From an uncultured Bacillota bacterium (GTDB lineage Bacteria > Bacillota > Clostridia > Tissierellales > Tepidimicrobiaceae), in contig CALBUB010000117.1 of the NCBI GenBank assembly GCA_937967955.1, positions 1-8,658 on the forward strand: a DNA stretch of 8,658 bases, given 5' to 3'. The notes beneath the pieces were generated by a model. The model made no database searches. It was given only the letters and a program-made list of their open reading frames with translations, and had not been told where the DNA came from. Below, piece by piece: positions 1 through 5,549 of this stretch (positions within the stretch are counted from its first letter, which is position 1; every line of letters begins with the position of its first letter). The position numbers and the translations under genes were made by a program.

Positions 1-69
1 TGGCAACAATAAGTCATAGATAGATGATCATCCAAGACAGAACACGGCTTACAGACTTACTCATATGCA
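1..69 (+). ncRNA. rnpB: RNase P RNA, 3' end (partial)
   Basis: This is the 3' terminal part of the catalytic RNA of RNase P, which matures the 5' ends of tRNAs. The 5' part lies outside the window. The sequence shows the conserved 3' core: TAGATGAT near 21-28, then GACAGAAC (36-43) and GGCTTA (46-51), in the same order and spacing as the end of E. coli M1 RNA. The stretch between TAGATGA and ACAGAAC is short, as in ancestral type A RNase P RNA, and lacks the longer insertion seen in Bacillus type B RNAs. This favours a clostridial rather than a Bacillus origin. The exact 3' end is an estimate, placed about 18 nt after GGCTTA where the P1 strand should end. An intrinsic terminator follows directly. 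Confidence 0.88.
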
Positions 70-75
70 TAGCGT

Positions 76-111
76 GGAACTTGGGGGCAAGTAGCCTTCA
101 AGTTCCTTTTT
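76..111 (+). terminator. Intrinsic terminator of rnpB
   Basis: A 13-bp stem pairs GGAACTTGGGGGC (76-88) with GCCTTCAAGTTCC (94-106), with two G-T pairs and an AAGTA loop. TTTTT (107-111) follows. It lies just after the predicted rnpB 3' end and separates it from the antiporter gene. Confidence 0.9.
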
Positions 112-141
112 ATTTACAGATTAATATAAATTACATACTAA

Positions 142-170
142 TTTTCATTTTTTGTACTGTATAATATTAT
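142..170 (+). promoter_or_regulatory. Candidate sigma-A promoter for the NhaC-type gene
   Basis: The best pair is TTTTCA (142-147, 4/6 to TTGACA), a 17-nt spacer, and TATTAT (165-170, 5/6 to TATAAT). An overlapping perfect TATAAT (160-165) has no good -35 at proper spacing. A promoter is expected here because the upstream gene is closed by a terminator, but the exact site is uncertain. Confidence 0.4.
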
Positions 171-218
171 ATGGATTTGTGTTAATAGGACTGATTAAAT
201 TTGCAGGGAGGTACAAGA

Positions 219-1679
219 ATGATAGAGTTTATTAAGCTTTCGCCAGTATTGTTACTGGCAGGCCTTATGATGGCAAGCAATATTGGTGGCCTGGGACTTG
301 ATATATTAGTAATTGCGCCAATTGCAACTGTTTATGCAGCTATAATTGCTATATTAACAGAAAAATTTAAGTTTAGTGAAATTTTAGATGCAGTTATAGA
401 TAGGGTAAAGGAGGAACAGTTAGTTTTTTTCATTCTTATGCTTGCTTACGCTATGGCAGAGGCTTATATGGCAACTGGAGTTGGGGCTGCAATTATTAAT
501 TTAACATTAGGCTTTGGTGTTACAGGGAAGACGATTGCCTTGGTGGCTTTTACAATATGCTGTATATTGTCAGTGGCTACTGGAACATCTTGGGGAACTT
601 TTGCTGCTTGTGCACCAATTTTTCTATGGCTAAACCACATAGTTGGTGGGAATCCAGTACTAACTGTAGGTGCTATTGCTGGTGGTTCCTGTTTTGGTGA
701 TAATATTGGTCTTATATCAGATACTACTGTGGTTAGTTCTGGTATACAAGGTGTGGAGGTAATTCATAGGGTAAGGCATCAAGGAGTCTGGTCCATTTTA
801 TGCCTGATTCTTGCTGCAATCTTATTTTTTGTATTTAGTTTAGGCTTACCTGCTGAAGTTGGAAGTGCAGTAGAAGCAATTGAGCAAATTCCTGAGGAGA
901 TATATACATATCTAGCAGAGAATAGACCTTCGGCGGTAAACCTACTCAATCAAGTTAAAGAAGGAGTACCATCCTATATGATAATTCCCCTTATTTTAGT
1001 ATTAATAGTTGCTGCAAAAGGACTTCCTACATTAGTCTGCTTAGGGCTTGGTATTATATCTTCCTATATTTTAGGTTTGATGGCTGGTACTATAGAGAAT
1101 ACCCGTGCTTTTTTAGAACTTATATACACAGGCTTTTCTGATGCAGGTTCTTGGGTTATAGTTATGATGATGTGGGTGGGTGCTTTTGGTGGCATAATGG
1201 GGAAAATGGAAGCCTTTAAACCTCTTTCTAATTTAGTTCGTAGGATGGTAAAAAATGTAAGGCAATTGATGTTTGCCAATGGTATTTTATCCCTTATAGG
1301 CAATGCAGTTTTAACAGATGAGATGGCTCAAATTGTAACCATAGGACCAATGATTAAGGAATTAACTGAGGAGAATGTAGTGGCAAGTGAAGAGAGTATG
1401 TATAAGTTAAAGCTTAGAAATGCAACTTTTACTGGTACGTTGGGAGTGTTTGGTTCTCAGCTTATACCATGGCATGTATATGTTGGATATTTTATTGGGA
1501 TTGCATCGTCAGTTTATCCCCTATATAATTTTACACCTTTTGATATGATTAAATATAATTTCTTGTCAATTATTGCTGTAGTGTCAATATTGTTGTTAAC
1601 CTTAACTGGTACAGATAGATTTATACCTTTATTCAGTATTCCAGCCGAACCTGCTGTGATGTTGAAGAAGAATATATAA
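219..1679 (+). CDS. NhaC-family Na+/H+ (or related ion-coupled) antiporter
   Basis: This is a polytopic inner-membrane protein of 486 aa, the usual size for NhaC-type carriers of the ion transporter superfamily. Family members exchange Na+ for H+, and some move organic acids or amino acids instead; the substrate cannot be read from the sequence. Hydrophobic segments alternate with short loops throughout. The family signature is TGTSWGT (about residues 121-127) followed by the FGDNIGLISDTTVVSS stretch (about 159-174), which corresponds to the SDTT region of NhaC proteins. A second Asn/Asp-containing membrane motif, GNAVLTDEMAQ, lies in the C-terminal half. The ATG at 219 is chosen because AGGGAGG (205-211) sits 7 nt upstream. 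An in-frame TTG at 201 is rejected because it precedes that site. The gene appears monocistronic, between the rnpB terminator and the folT promoter. Family call is firm, substrate is not. Confidence 0.85.
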   Translation: MIEFIKLSPVLLLAGLMMASNIGGLGLDILVIAPIATVYAAIIAILTEKFKFSEILDAVIDRVKEEQLVFFILMLAYAMAEAYMATGVGAAIINLTLGFGVTGKTIALVAFTICCILSVATGTSWGTFAACAPIFLWLNHIVGGNPVLTVGAIAGGSCFGDNIGLISDTTVVSSGIQGVEVIHRVRHQGVWSILCLILAAILFFVFSLGLPAEVGSAVEAIEQIPEEIYTYLAENRPSAVNLLNQVKEGVPSYMIIPLILVLIVAAKGLPTLVCLGLGIISSYILGLMAGTIENTRAFLELIYTGFSDAGSWVIVMMMWVGAFGGIMGKMEAFKPLSNLVRRMVKNVRQLMFANGILSLIGNAVLTDEMAQIVTIGPMIKELTEENVVASEESMYKLKLRNATFTGTLGVFGSQLIPWHVYVGYFIGIASSVYPLYNFTPFDMIKYNFLSIIAVVSILLLTLTGTDRFIPLFSIPAEPAVMLKKNI

Positions 1680-1705
1680 TTAATTATTTGATGATTAAAA
1701 AAATA

Positions 1706-1734
1706 TTGATTGTTTAACAAATAATGGGTATAAT
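1706..1734 (+). promoter_or_regulatory. Sigma-A promoter of folT
   Basis: TTGATT (1706-1711) and a perfect TATAAT (1729-1734) are separated by 17 nt. Transcription should start near 1741, about ten bases before the first paired strand of the THF riboswitch, so the whole aptamer is in the leader. Confidence 0.75.
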
Positions 1735-1750
1735 ATAAAAAAATAATAAA

Positions 1751-1850
1751 ATGGCAGAGTAGATAGTTTGCGTTAAGTGTTAGAGGATGGAACGTTGCCT
1801 CTAAACGAAAAGCCGTAAGGCTTGCGTCAAACTATCGCGTTCGCTGCTAC
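1751..1850 (+). ncRNA. THF riboswitch (folT RNA motif)
   Basis: This RNA aptamer binds tetrahydrofolate derivatives and controls folate genes. Sequence and folding match the known class. P1 is GGCAG (1753-1757) with CTGCT (1844-1848). P2 is a perfect 9-bp helix, GATAGTTTG (1762-1770) with CAAACTATC (1828-1836). The P3 arm is CGTT/AACG (1771-1774 and 1804-1807) plus TTAGAGG/CCTCTAA (1780-1786 and 1798-1804), with the conserved GGATGGAAC loop. P4 is AAGCC/GGCTT (1810-1814 and 1819-1823) with a GTAA tetraloop. Conserved joining sequences such as GCGTTAAGTG (1770-1779) are present. It precedes folT, a gene regulated by this class in many Firmicutes. High ligand should switch folT off through the hairpin downstream. 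Confidence 0.95.
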
Positions 1851-1859
1851 ATCGTAGAA

Positions 1860-1916
1860 AGTCTCTTTCTTGATGTGGCGGTTCTGCCATATCAAATAGA
1901 AAGGAGGCTTTTTTTT
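1860..1916 (+). terminator. Riboswitch expression platform: terminator that also masks the folT RBS
   Basis: A long hairpin follows the aptamer. The 5' arm 1860-1879 pairs with 1886-1909, giving 20 bp with a GGTTCT loop, a three-base bulge (1896-1898) and a single bulged G (1904). T1910-1916 follows. The 3' arm contains the folT Shine-Dalgarno AAGGAGG (1901-1907), and the T-run reaches the TTG start codon. The same hairpin could therefore stop transcription and block translation. ATGGCAGA in the P1 strand (1751-1758) is exactly complementary to TCTGCCAT (1883-1890) in the hairpin loop and 3' arm, extended by two G-T pairs. This is a plausible antiterminator pairing when no ligand is bound. 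Confidence 0.85.
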
Positions 1917-2448
1917 GAGAAAATTCAAAACCAGCAATATAGCTTATTATGGTTTGTTGATTGCATTAAACGTAGTATTGACTAGAATAGGTAGCATTAG
2001 AATTGGTAGTGGAGGCGTTGAGATCATTAGAATAGGTTTTGGTGGATATCCTATTATATTTGCAGGAATAATGTTTGGTCCACTAGCTGGAGGAATCGTT
2101 GGTGCATTAGGAGATATAATAGGTATGATTATTAGTCCTATGGGCCCATACATGCCACATTTTACTCTAACAGCTGCTTTAACAGGAATCATACCAGGTT
2201 ATATTATGAGAAGTTGTACAAGTAAAGAATGTAAAACTTCCTTTAAAAGGCTACTATTAGCTATAGGAATTGGTCAAATAGTAACCTCTATAATTCTAGT
2301 ACCCTATTTCATGAACACATTGTTTGGGGTACCATATGCTGTTAGTCTTCCCTCGAGGCTTATATCTCAAGCAATAAATATACCAATTTACGCCTTAATG
2401 ACTAAGGTACTCATAGCAAGACTTTACCCAGTATTTGGTGCCAGATAA
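1915..2448 (+). CDS. folT: ECF transporter S component, folate-specific (FolT)
   Basis: This is the membrane substrate-binding subunit (177 aa) of an energy-coupling factor transporter. Such subunits work with a shared EcfA/EcfA'/EcfT energizing module, which is not in this window. About six hydrophobic helices are visible, and an Arg-containing segment followed by GFGGYPIIFAGIMFGPLAGG (about 41-60) and GALGDIIG (63-70) is typical of FolT/S-component folds. The family call and the THF riboswitch upstream agree on folate as substrate. Translation starts at TTG 1915, with AAGGAGG 7 nt upstream; no ATG lies at suitable spacing. The gene is monocistronic, ended by a strong terminator, and is expected to be repressed when folate is plentiful. 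Confidence 0.92.
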   Translation: MRKFKTSNIAYYGLLIALNVVLTRIGSIRIGSGGVEIIRIGFGGYPIIFAGIMFGPLAGGIVGALGDIIGMIISPMGPYMPHFTLTAALTGIIPGYIMRSCTSKECKTSFKRLLLAIGIGQIVTSIILVPYFMNTLFGVPYAVSLPSRLISQAINIPIYALMTKVLIARLYPVFGAR

Positions 2449-2463
2449 TTTTTAGCAGTAGTT

Positions 2464-2514
2464 AAAAATCCTCCATATTTTTGTACATTGTTCAAAAATA
2501 TGGAGGATTTTTTT
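2464..2514 (+). terminator. Intrinsic terminator of folT
   Basis: A perfect 20-bp inverted repeat (2464-2483 with 2493-2512, core ATCCTCCAT/ATGGAGGAT) encloses a 9-nt loop. The flanking A and T tracts make it look functional in both directions. It separates folT from folD. Confidence 0.95.
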
Positions 2515-2565
2515 AGTTCCATTTATACATTTATTTTGAATTTATTAAGTTTTCTTCCAATTTTG

Positions 2566-2594
2566 TTGATATATAGTATGGGGTATAATATAAT
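2566..2594 (+). promoter_or_regulatory. Sigma-A promoter of folD
   Basis: TTGATA (2566-2571, 5/6) lies 17 nt before a perfect TATAAT (2589-2594), which makes a near-consensus promoter. A second TATAAT overlaps at 2584-2589 but would leave only 12 nt of spacing. The leader is about 65-70 nt and shows no riboswitch. Confidence 0.82.
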
Positions 2595-2669
2595 AGTGGT
2601 ACGGTAAAATTACAAATATTCTAACAATAAAAATATATAACAAACTATTATGTGTGAGGAGTGAGAAAT

Positions 2670-3515
2670 TTGGCAGAAGTTTTAAAGGGTAAGCCAGTGG
2701 CCGATCATATTAAAGAACAAATTAGGGCTAATGTAGAGAGGTTATCCAAGGAAAACAAAGTGCCAACTTTAGCTATAGTTAGATTAGGGAACAAGCCAGG
2801 GGATATTTCCTATGAAAAGAGCATCATAAAAAATTGTGATGGGGTAGGAATTAAAACTAAGGTTTTTGAAAAGGATGAAAATATCAGCACAGAAGAATTA
2901 TCAGAGTTAATAGAAGAATTAAATGAAGATAACAACATTTCAGGTATACTAGTATTTAGACCACTGCCTAAGCATATTGATGAGGAAGTTATTAGGAATA
3001 AAATCAGTCCAAAGAAAGACGTAGACTGTATGCATCCTTTAAATTTAGAGAAAATATTTGAAGGAGATATGAGTGGTTTTGCACCATGTACTCCTAAGGC
3101 AGCCATGGAGATACTTAAATATTATGATATTCCATTAGAAGGAAAAAATGTGGTAGTAGTTAACAGGAGCATGGTAGTAGGCAAACCATTGACCATGATG
3201 TTGCTTAATGAAAATGCTACTGTTACTGTATGTCACTCTAGAACTAGAAATTTAGATAAGATAACTAGCAGTGCTGATGTAGTTGTAGTAGCTTTAGGTA
3301 AAGCTAAATTTTTTGATGAGAAGTACTTTAATGAAAACTCTGTGGTAATCGATGTGGGAGTTAGCTTAGATGAAAATGGAAAGCTAAGTGGAGATGTGGA
3401 TTATGATAAAGTACATGAAAAGGTAGCCAAAATCACTCCAGTACCTGGCGGAGTAGGAAGTGTAACTACTTCCATATTGTTAAGCCAAGTTGTATTAGCT
3501 TGTGAAAATATATAG
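2670..3515 (+). CDS. folD: Methylenetetrahydrofolate dehydrogenase / methenyl-THF cyclohydrolase (FolD), atypical active site
   Basis: This cytosolic enzyme (281 aa) interconverts 5,10-methylene-THF and 5,10-methenyl-THF; classic family members also hydrolyse methenyl-THF to 10-formyl-THF. Family landmarks are the Tyr at 48 (ISYEKS), GILVFRPLP (93-101), KDVDCMHP (116-123, catalytic-type Asp119), PCTP (139-142), a Rossmann part with NRSMVVGKPL (165-174) and PVPGGVGSVT (257-266). Length is normal. Aligned by hand to E. coli FolD, the catalytic Lys54 position is Ile52, and the Gln98 of VQLPLP is Phe96. The cyclohydrolase step may therefore be weak or lost. TTG 2670 is preferred because AGGAG (2657-2661) lies 8 nt upstream; an in-frame GTG at 2661 overlaps that site. 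The gene has its own promoter and terminator. Confidence 0.93.
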   Translation: MAEVLKGKPVADHIKEQIRANVERLSKENKVPTLAIVRLGNKPGDISYEKSIIKNCDGVGIKTKVFEKDENISTEELSELIEELNEDNNISGILVFRPLPKHIDEEVIRNKISPKKDVDCMHPLNLEKIFEGDMSGFAPCTPKAAMEILKYYDIPLEGKNVVVVNRSMVVGKPLTMMLLNENATVTVCHSRTRNLDKITSSADVVVVALGKAKFFDEKYFNENSVVIDVGVSLDENGKLSGDVDYDKVHEKVAKITPVPGGVGSVTTSILLSQVVLACENI

Positions 3516-3548
3516 AGAATTTCAAACAAAATACGGAATACTCATATG

Positions 3549-3587
3549 GGACAGATAGTTAGCATGACTATTTGTCCTATATTTTTT
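3549..3587 (+). terminator. Intrinsic terminator of folD
   Basis: An 11-bp stem pairs GGACAGATAGT (3549-3559) with ACTATTTGTCC (3567-3577), including one G-T pair. TATA and six T's (3582-3587) follow. It lies 33 nt after the folD stop codon. Confidence 0.85.
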
Positions 3588-3661
3588 GGCCAAAAAGCCC
3601 TCTAAAGTGGAGCTTAAATTATGGATATATGAAAAACCAAATCCAATTATAAAAGACTTAT

Positions 3662-3668
3662 TTCAACA
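3662..3668 (-). promoter_or_regulatory. Possible Spo0A box upstream of spoIIA
   Basis: TTCAACA on the + strand reads TGTTGAA on the minus strand, one mismatch from the Spo0A box TGTCGAA. It is centred about 55-60 bp before the expected transcription start. Spo0A~P activates the spoIIA promoter in Bacillus, so a box is expected, but a 7-mer with one mismatch can occur by chance. Confidence 0.4.
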
Positions 3669-3687
3669 AAACTAGTGTTTTTTTTAT

Positions 3688-3715
3688 GAAGGATAAAGTT
3701 AAATATAAATAGAAT
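3688..3715 (+). promoter_or_regulatory. Sigma-H promoter of the spoIIA operon
   Basis: GAAGGATAA (3688-3696) fits the -35 consensus RnAGGAwWW and ATAGAAT (3709-3715) fits the -10 consensus RnnGAAT, with a 12-nt spacer. Every specified position matches. In Bacillus the spoIIA operon is transcribed by sigma-H, so context and motif agree. The start should be near 3722, giving a leader of about 30 nt. Between the folD terminator and this promoter (3588-3661) no gene or strong structure is visible. Confidence 0.8.
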
Positions 3716-3751
3716 AGTATTATGACTATATTGCTCAGGAGGGGATAGGAT

Positions 3752-4084
3752 TTGCAAATGAATTATGAGATAGTAGATCAGCACTTAATTGTAAAACTTT
3801 CTGGAGAGTTGGACCATCATGCCTCTGAAAACTTAAGAAAGAAAATAGATCAAGCATATTCCTCTAATAGGGTATCTAATATAGTACTTGATTTAAGGAA
3901 GCTAAATTTTATGGACAGTTCTGGTATAGGGCTTATTATGGGTAGATATAAGATGTGCAAGGAAAATAAGGGGAATTTATCAATTGTTAGTACAAGCCCT
4001 TATGTAAATAGAATACTTAAGATGTCAGGAATATACAAAATCATCAATGTTTTTTCAACTGTTGATGAGGCAATAAAGGGCTAA
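3752..4084 (+). CDS. spoIIAA: Anti-sigma-F factor antagonist SpoIIAA
   Basis: This cytosolic STAS-domain protein (110 aa) binds SpoIIAB and frees sigma-F in the forespore. Its activity is set by phosphorylation by SpoIIAB and dephosphorylation by the SpoIIE phosphatase. The sequence shows the family core LSGELDHHASENLRKKI (16-32) and FMDSSGIGLIMGRYK (53-67). The first Ser of DSSG (Ser56) aligns with the phosphorylated Ser58 of the B. subtilis protein. The start is taken as TTG 3752, 9 nt after AGGAGG (3737-3742). The in-frame ATG at 3758 would be 15 nt away, so it is less likely; the choice changes only two residues. It is the first gene of the three-gene operon, and the next RBS begins at its stop codon. 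dacF, which precedes it in Bacillus, is absent here. Confidence 0.96.
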   Translation: MQMNYEIVDQHLIVKLSGELDHHASENLRKKIDQAYSSNRVSNIVLDLRKLNFMDSSGIGLIMGRYKMCKENKGNLSIVSTSPYVNRILKMSGIYKIINVFSTVDEAIKG

Positions 4085-4098
4085 GGAGGATGGAGTAT

Positions 4099-4551
4099 AT
4101 GGTTGAAAAGGGTGTAGAAAAAAATTACATGAAAATAGAATTTTTAAGCAAATCTAGTAATGAAGCTTTTGCTAGAGTGGTGGTTGCAGCTTTTGCTTCC
4201 CAATTGGATCCTACAATTGAAGAAATATCAGATATTAAGACTGCTGTTTCTGAAGCTGTAACCAATGCTATAATTCATGGATATGAATATGGTGAAGGCA
4301 TGGTGGTAGTAGAAGCTAGATTGGAAGGCAATAAGATAGAAATAATTGTAGAGGACTTTGGAAAAGGCATAGAGGATATAGAAAAAGCTATGGAACCATT
4401 CTATACATCTAAACCAAATCTAGAGCGTTCTGGTATGGGCTTTACTGTTATGGAAACATTTATGGATGAGTTGGTGGTGGAAAGTGAAGTAAACAAGGGA
4501 ACTAGAGTAAAAATGACAAAAGTCATAAAGAGTCAATCGAATAGGGAGTAG
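4099..4551 (+). CDS. spoIIAB: Anti-sigma-F factor and SpoIIAA kinase SpoIIAB
   Basis: This GHKL-fold Ser kinase and anti-sigma factor (150 aa) sequesters sigma-F in an ATP-bound dimer and phosphorylates SpoIIAA. ATP-binding boxes are clear: the N box SEAVTNAIIHGY (51-62, with Glu52 and Asn56 matching the catalytic base and Mg2+ ligand), the G1 box EDFGKGI (85-91), and the lid/G2 motif LERSGMGFTVME (108-119). The start is ATG 4099, 9 nt after AGGAGG (4084-4089). An in-frame ATG at 4090 abuts that site and cannot be the start. A later ATG (4129) gives an N-terminus closer to the Bacillus protein but has no RBS. The sigF RBS lies inside the end of this gene, which suggests tight coupling. Confidence 0.96.
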   Translation: MVEKGVEKNYMKIEFLSKSSNEAFARVVVAAFASQLDPTIEEISDIKTAVSEAVTNAIIHGYEYGEGMVVVEARLEGNKIEIIVEDFGKGIEDIEKAMEPFYTSKPNLERSGMGFTVMETFMDELVVESEVNKGTRVKMTKVIKSQSNRE

Positions 4552-4556
4552 ATATC

Positions 4557-5315
4557 ATGAAAAGCAGTAACAAGGGTAATGATTTGCTCAGCCATGAGGA
4601 AACTATTGAGCTGATAAAAAAAGCCCAAAAAGGGGACATGGAAGCAAAAAACAAGCTAGTCATGAGCAATGTAGGCCTTGTAAAAAGTGTTTTAAGAGGC
4701 TTTACAAATAGGGGCTATGAAGTTGATGATCTATTTCAGATTGGCAGTATAGGCCTATTAAAGGCAATAGATAAGTTTGATACATCCTATAATGTAAAGT
4801 TTTCTACATATGCTGTTCCTATGATAATAGGAGAGATAAAACGCTTTTTAAGAGATGATGGAATTATAAAGGTAAGCCGATCTTTAAAGCAGACTGCAAA
4901 CAAGGTAAAATATACAAAAGAGGCTCTTTCCAAAAAACTAGGAAGAGAGCCAACTATTAATGAGCTATCTGAAGAATTAAATATAAACAAAGAAGAAATT
5001 GTAATGGCATTAGAATCTTCATATCATCCTGAGTACCTATACGATGTAGTTCATCAAGATGATGGAAATCCTGTACTATTAATTGATAAAGTTGGTTTAG
5101 AAGAGGACAGTGAAGGGGATTTAATAGATAGGATAGTCCTAAAGGAACTATTAAGTGAATTAAAGGAGAGAGATAGACAAGTTATAATACTCAGATATTT
5201 TAAAGATAAAACTCAGGTAGAAGTGGCAAAACTACTTGGAATCTCTCAGGTACAAGTTTCTAGAATTGAAAAAAGGATAATAGAGGAGATGAAGAAAAAA
5301 CTGGCAAAGGCATAA
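4557..5315 (+). CDS. sigF: RNA polymerase sigma factor SigF (forespore)
   Basis: This is the first compartment-specific sporulation sigma factor (252 aa, the normal length), active in the forespore after asymmetric division and directing genes including that for sigma-G. Region 2 spans about 36-106 with DDLFQIGSIGLL (57-68) and the promoter-melting/-10 segment FSTYAVPMIIGEIKRF (82-97). Region 3 spans about 115-160. Region 4 (about 200-248) carries the helix-turn-helix TQVEVAKLLGISQVQVSRIE (219-238). The identity as SigF rather than SigG rests on position directly after spoIIAA-spoIIAB and close similarity along its length to Bacillus SigF. The ATG at 4557 has AGGGAG (4543-4548) 8 nt upstream, overlapping the end of spoIIAB. 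The stop codon lies inside the terminator stem. Confidence 0.96.
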   Translation: MKSSNKGNDLLSHEETIELIKKAQKGDMEAKNKLVMSNVGLVKSVLRGFTNRGYEVDDLFQIGSIGLLKAIDKFDTSYNVKFSTYAVPMIIGEIKRFLRDDGIIKVSRSLKQTANKVKYTKEALSKKLGREPTINELSEELNINKEEIVMALESSYHPEYLYDVVHQDDGNPVLLIDKVGLEEDSEGDLIDRIVLKELLSELKERDRQVIILRYFKDKTQVEVAKLLGISQVQVSRIEKRIIEEMKKKLAKA

Positions 5316-5334
5316 TTTTATGCCTTATTTTTTT
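5307..5334 (+). terminator. Intrinsic terminator of the spoIIA operon
   Basis: An 8-bp stem pairs AAGGCATA (5307-5314) with TATGCCTT (5319-5326) around an ATTT loop, followed by seven T's (5328-5334). The left arm covers the last codons of sigF and part of its stop codon. It separates sigF from the spoVA transcript. Confidence 0.85.
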
Positions 5335-5363
5335 GTATTAAAAAAAGATAATAGCGAATACTA
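5335..5363 (+). promoter_or_regulatory. Candidate forespore (sigma-G-like) promoter of the spoVA operon
   Basis: GTATT (5335-5339, 4/5 to the GHATR -35 element) is followed after 17 nt by AATACTA (5357-5363, 6/7 to the CATWHTA -10 element of sigma-G). It starts at the end of the sigF terminator T-run. spoVA is a sigma-G operon in Bacillus. No good sigma-A pair is seen here. The match is moderate. Confidence 0.45.
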
Positions 5364-5387
5364 AGTTATAGATTGGAGTGTGAGCCT

Positions 5388-5546
5388 ATGAATTACATAA
5401 CAAAAATATACAGGAAAAAGAAAAATATAGTCATATTCTTAATTGTGCTGCTCTTAATAATTATCTTTTATATAGGCTTTAGAGAGTTGGGAACTACTAA
5501 AGAGGTTCCTAAAAGGGCAACTTATGTATTAAATATTATTGAGTAA
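5388..5546 (+). CDS. Small single-pass membrane protein of unknown function, first gene of the spoVA operon
   Basis: A 52-aa reading frame starts at ATG 5388, with GGAG (5375-5378) 9 nt upstream, and ends at TAA 5544-5546, four bases before the spoVAA GTG. The N-terminus is basic (KIYRKKKN, 6-13), then comes one strongly hydrophobic helix (about 14-31, IVIFLIVLLLIIIFYIGF), then a short polar tail (RELGTTKEVPKRATYVLNIIE). This predicts a single membrane-spanning segment with the basic end in the cytosol. I do not recognise a family. It lies downstream of the candidate forespore promoter and upstream of spoVAA, so it is probably made in the forespore with the SpoVA proteins. Its stop codon is part of the only nearby RBS for spoVAA, so it could also act by coupling translation. 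Support is a good RBS, a coherent protein and tight spacing. Confidence 0.72.
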   Translation: MNYITKIYRKKKNIVIFLIVLLLIIIFYIGFRELGTTKEVPKRATYVLNIIE

Positions 5547-5549
5547 GGA

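Noticed and set aside
201..218. TTG 201 as start of the NhaC-type gene
   Set aside because: It lies before the RBS AGGGAGG (205-211); ATG 219 is 7 nt after that site.
1064..1303. Minus-strand ORF inside the antiporter gene, and similar ones at 1947-2192, 2810-3106, 4787-4990 and 5726-6010
   Set aside because: All are shadows of strongly supported + strand genes and show no independent signals.
2661..2669. GTG 2661 as start of folD
   Set aside because: It overlaps the last base of the AGGAG RBS; TTG 2670 has 8-nt spacing and gives the normal FolD N-terminus.
3588..3625. Weak hairpin (AAGCCCTC...GTGGAGCTT) between folD and spoIIA
   Set aside because: It has mismatches in a short stem and no T-run or RNA family match; the real terminator lies just before it.
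4090..4098. ATG 4090 as start of spoIIAB
   Set aside because: It directly abuts AGGAGG (4084-4089), leaving no spacing; ATG 4099 is in frame at 9 nt.
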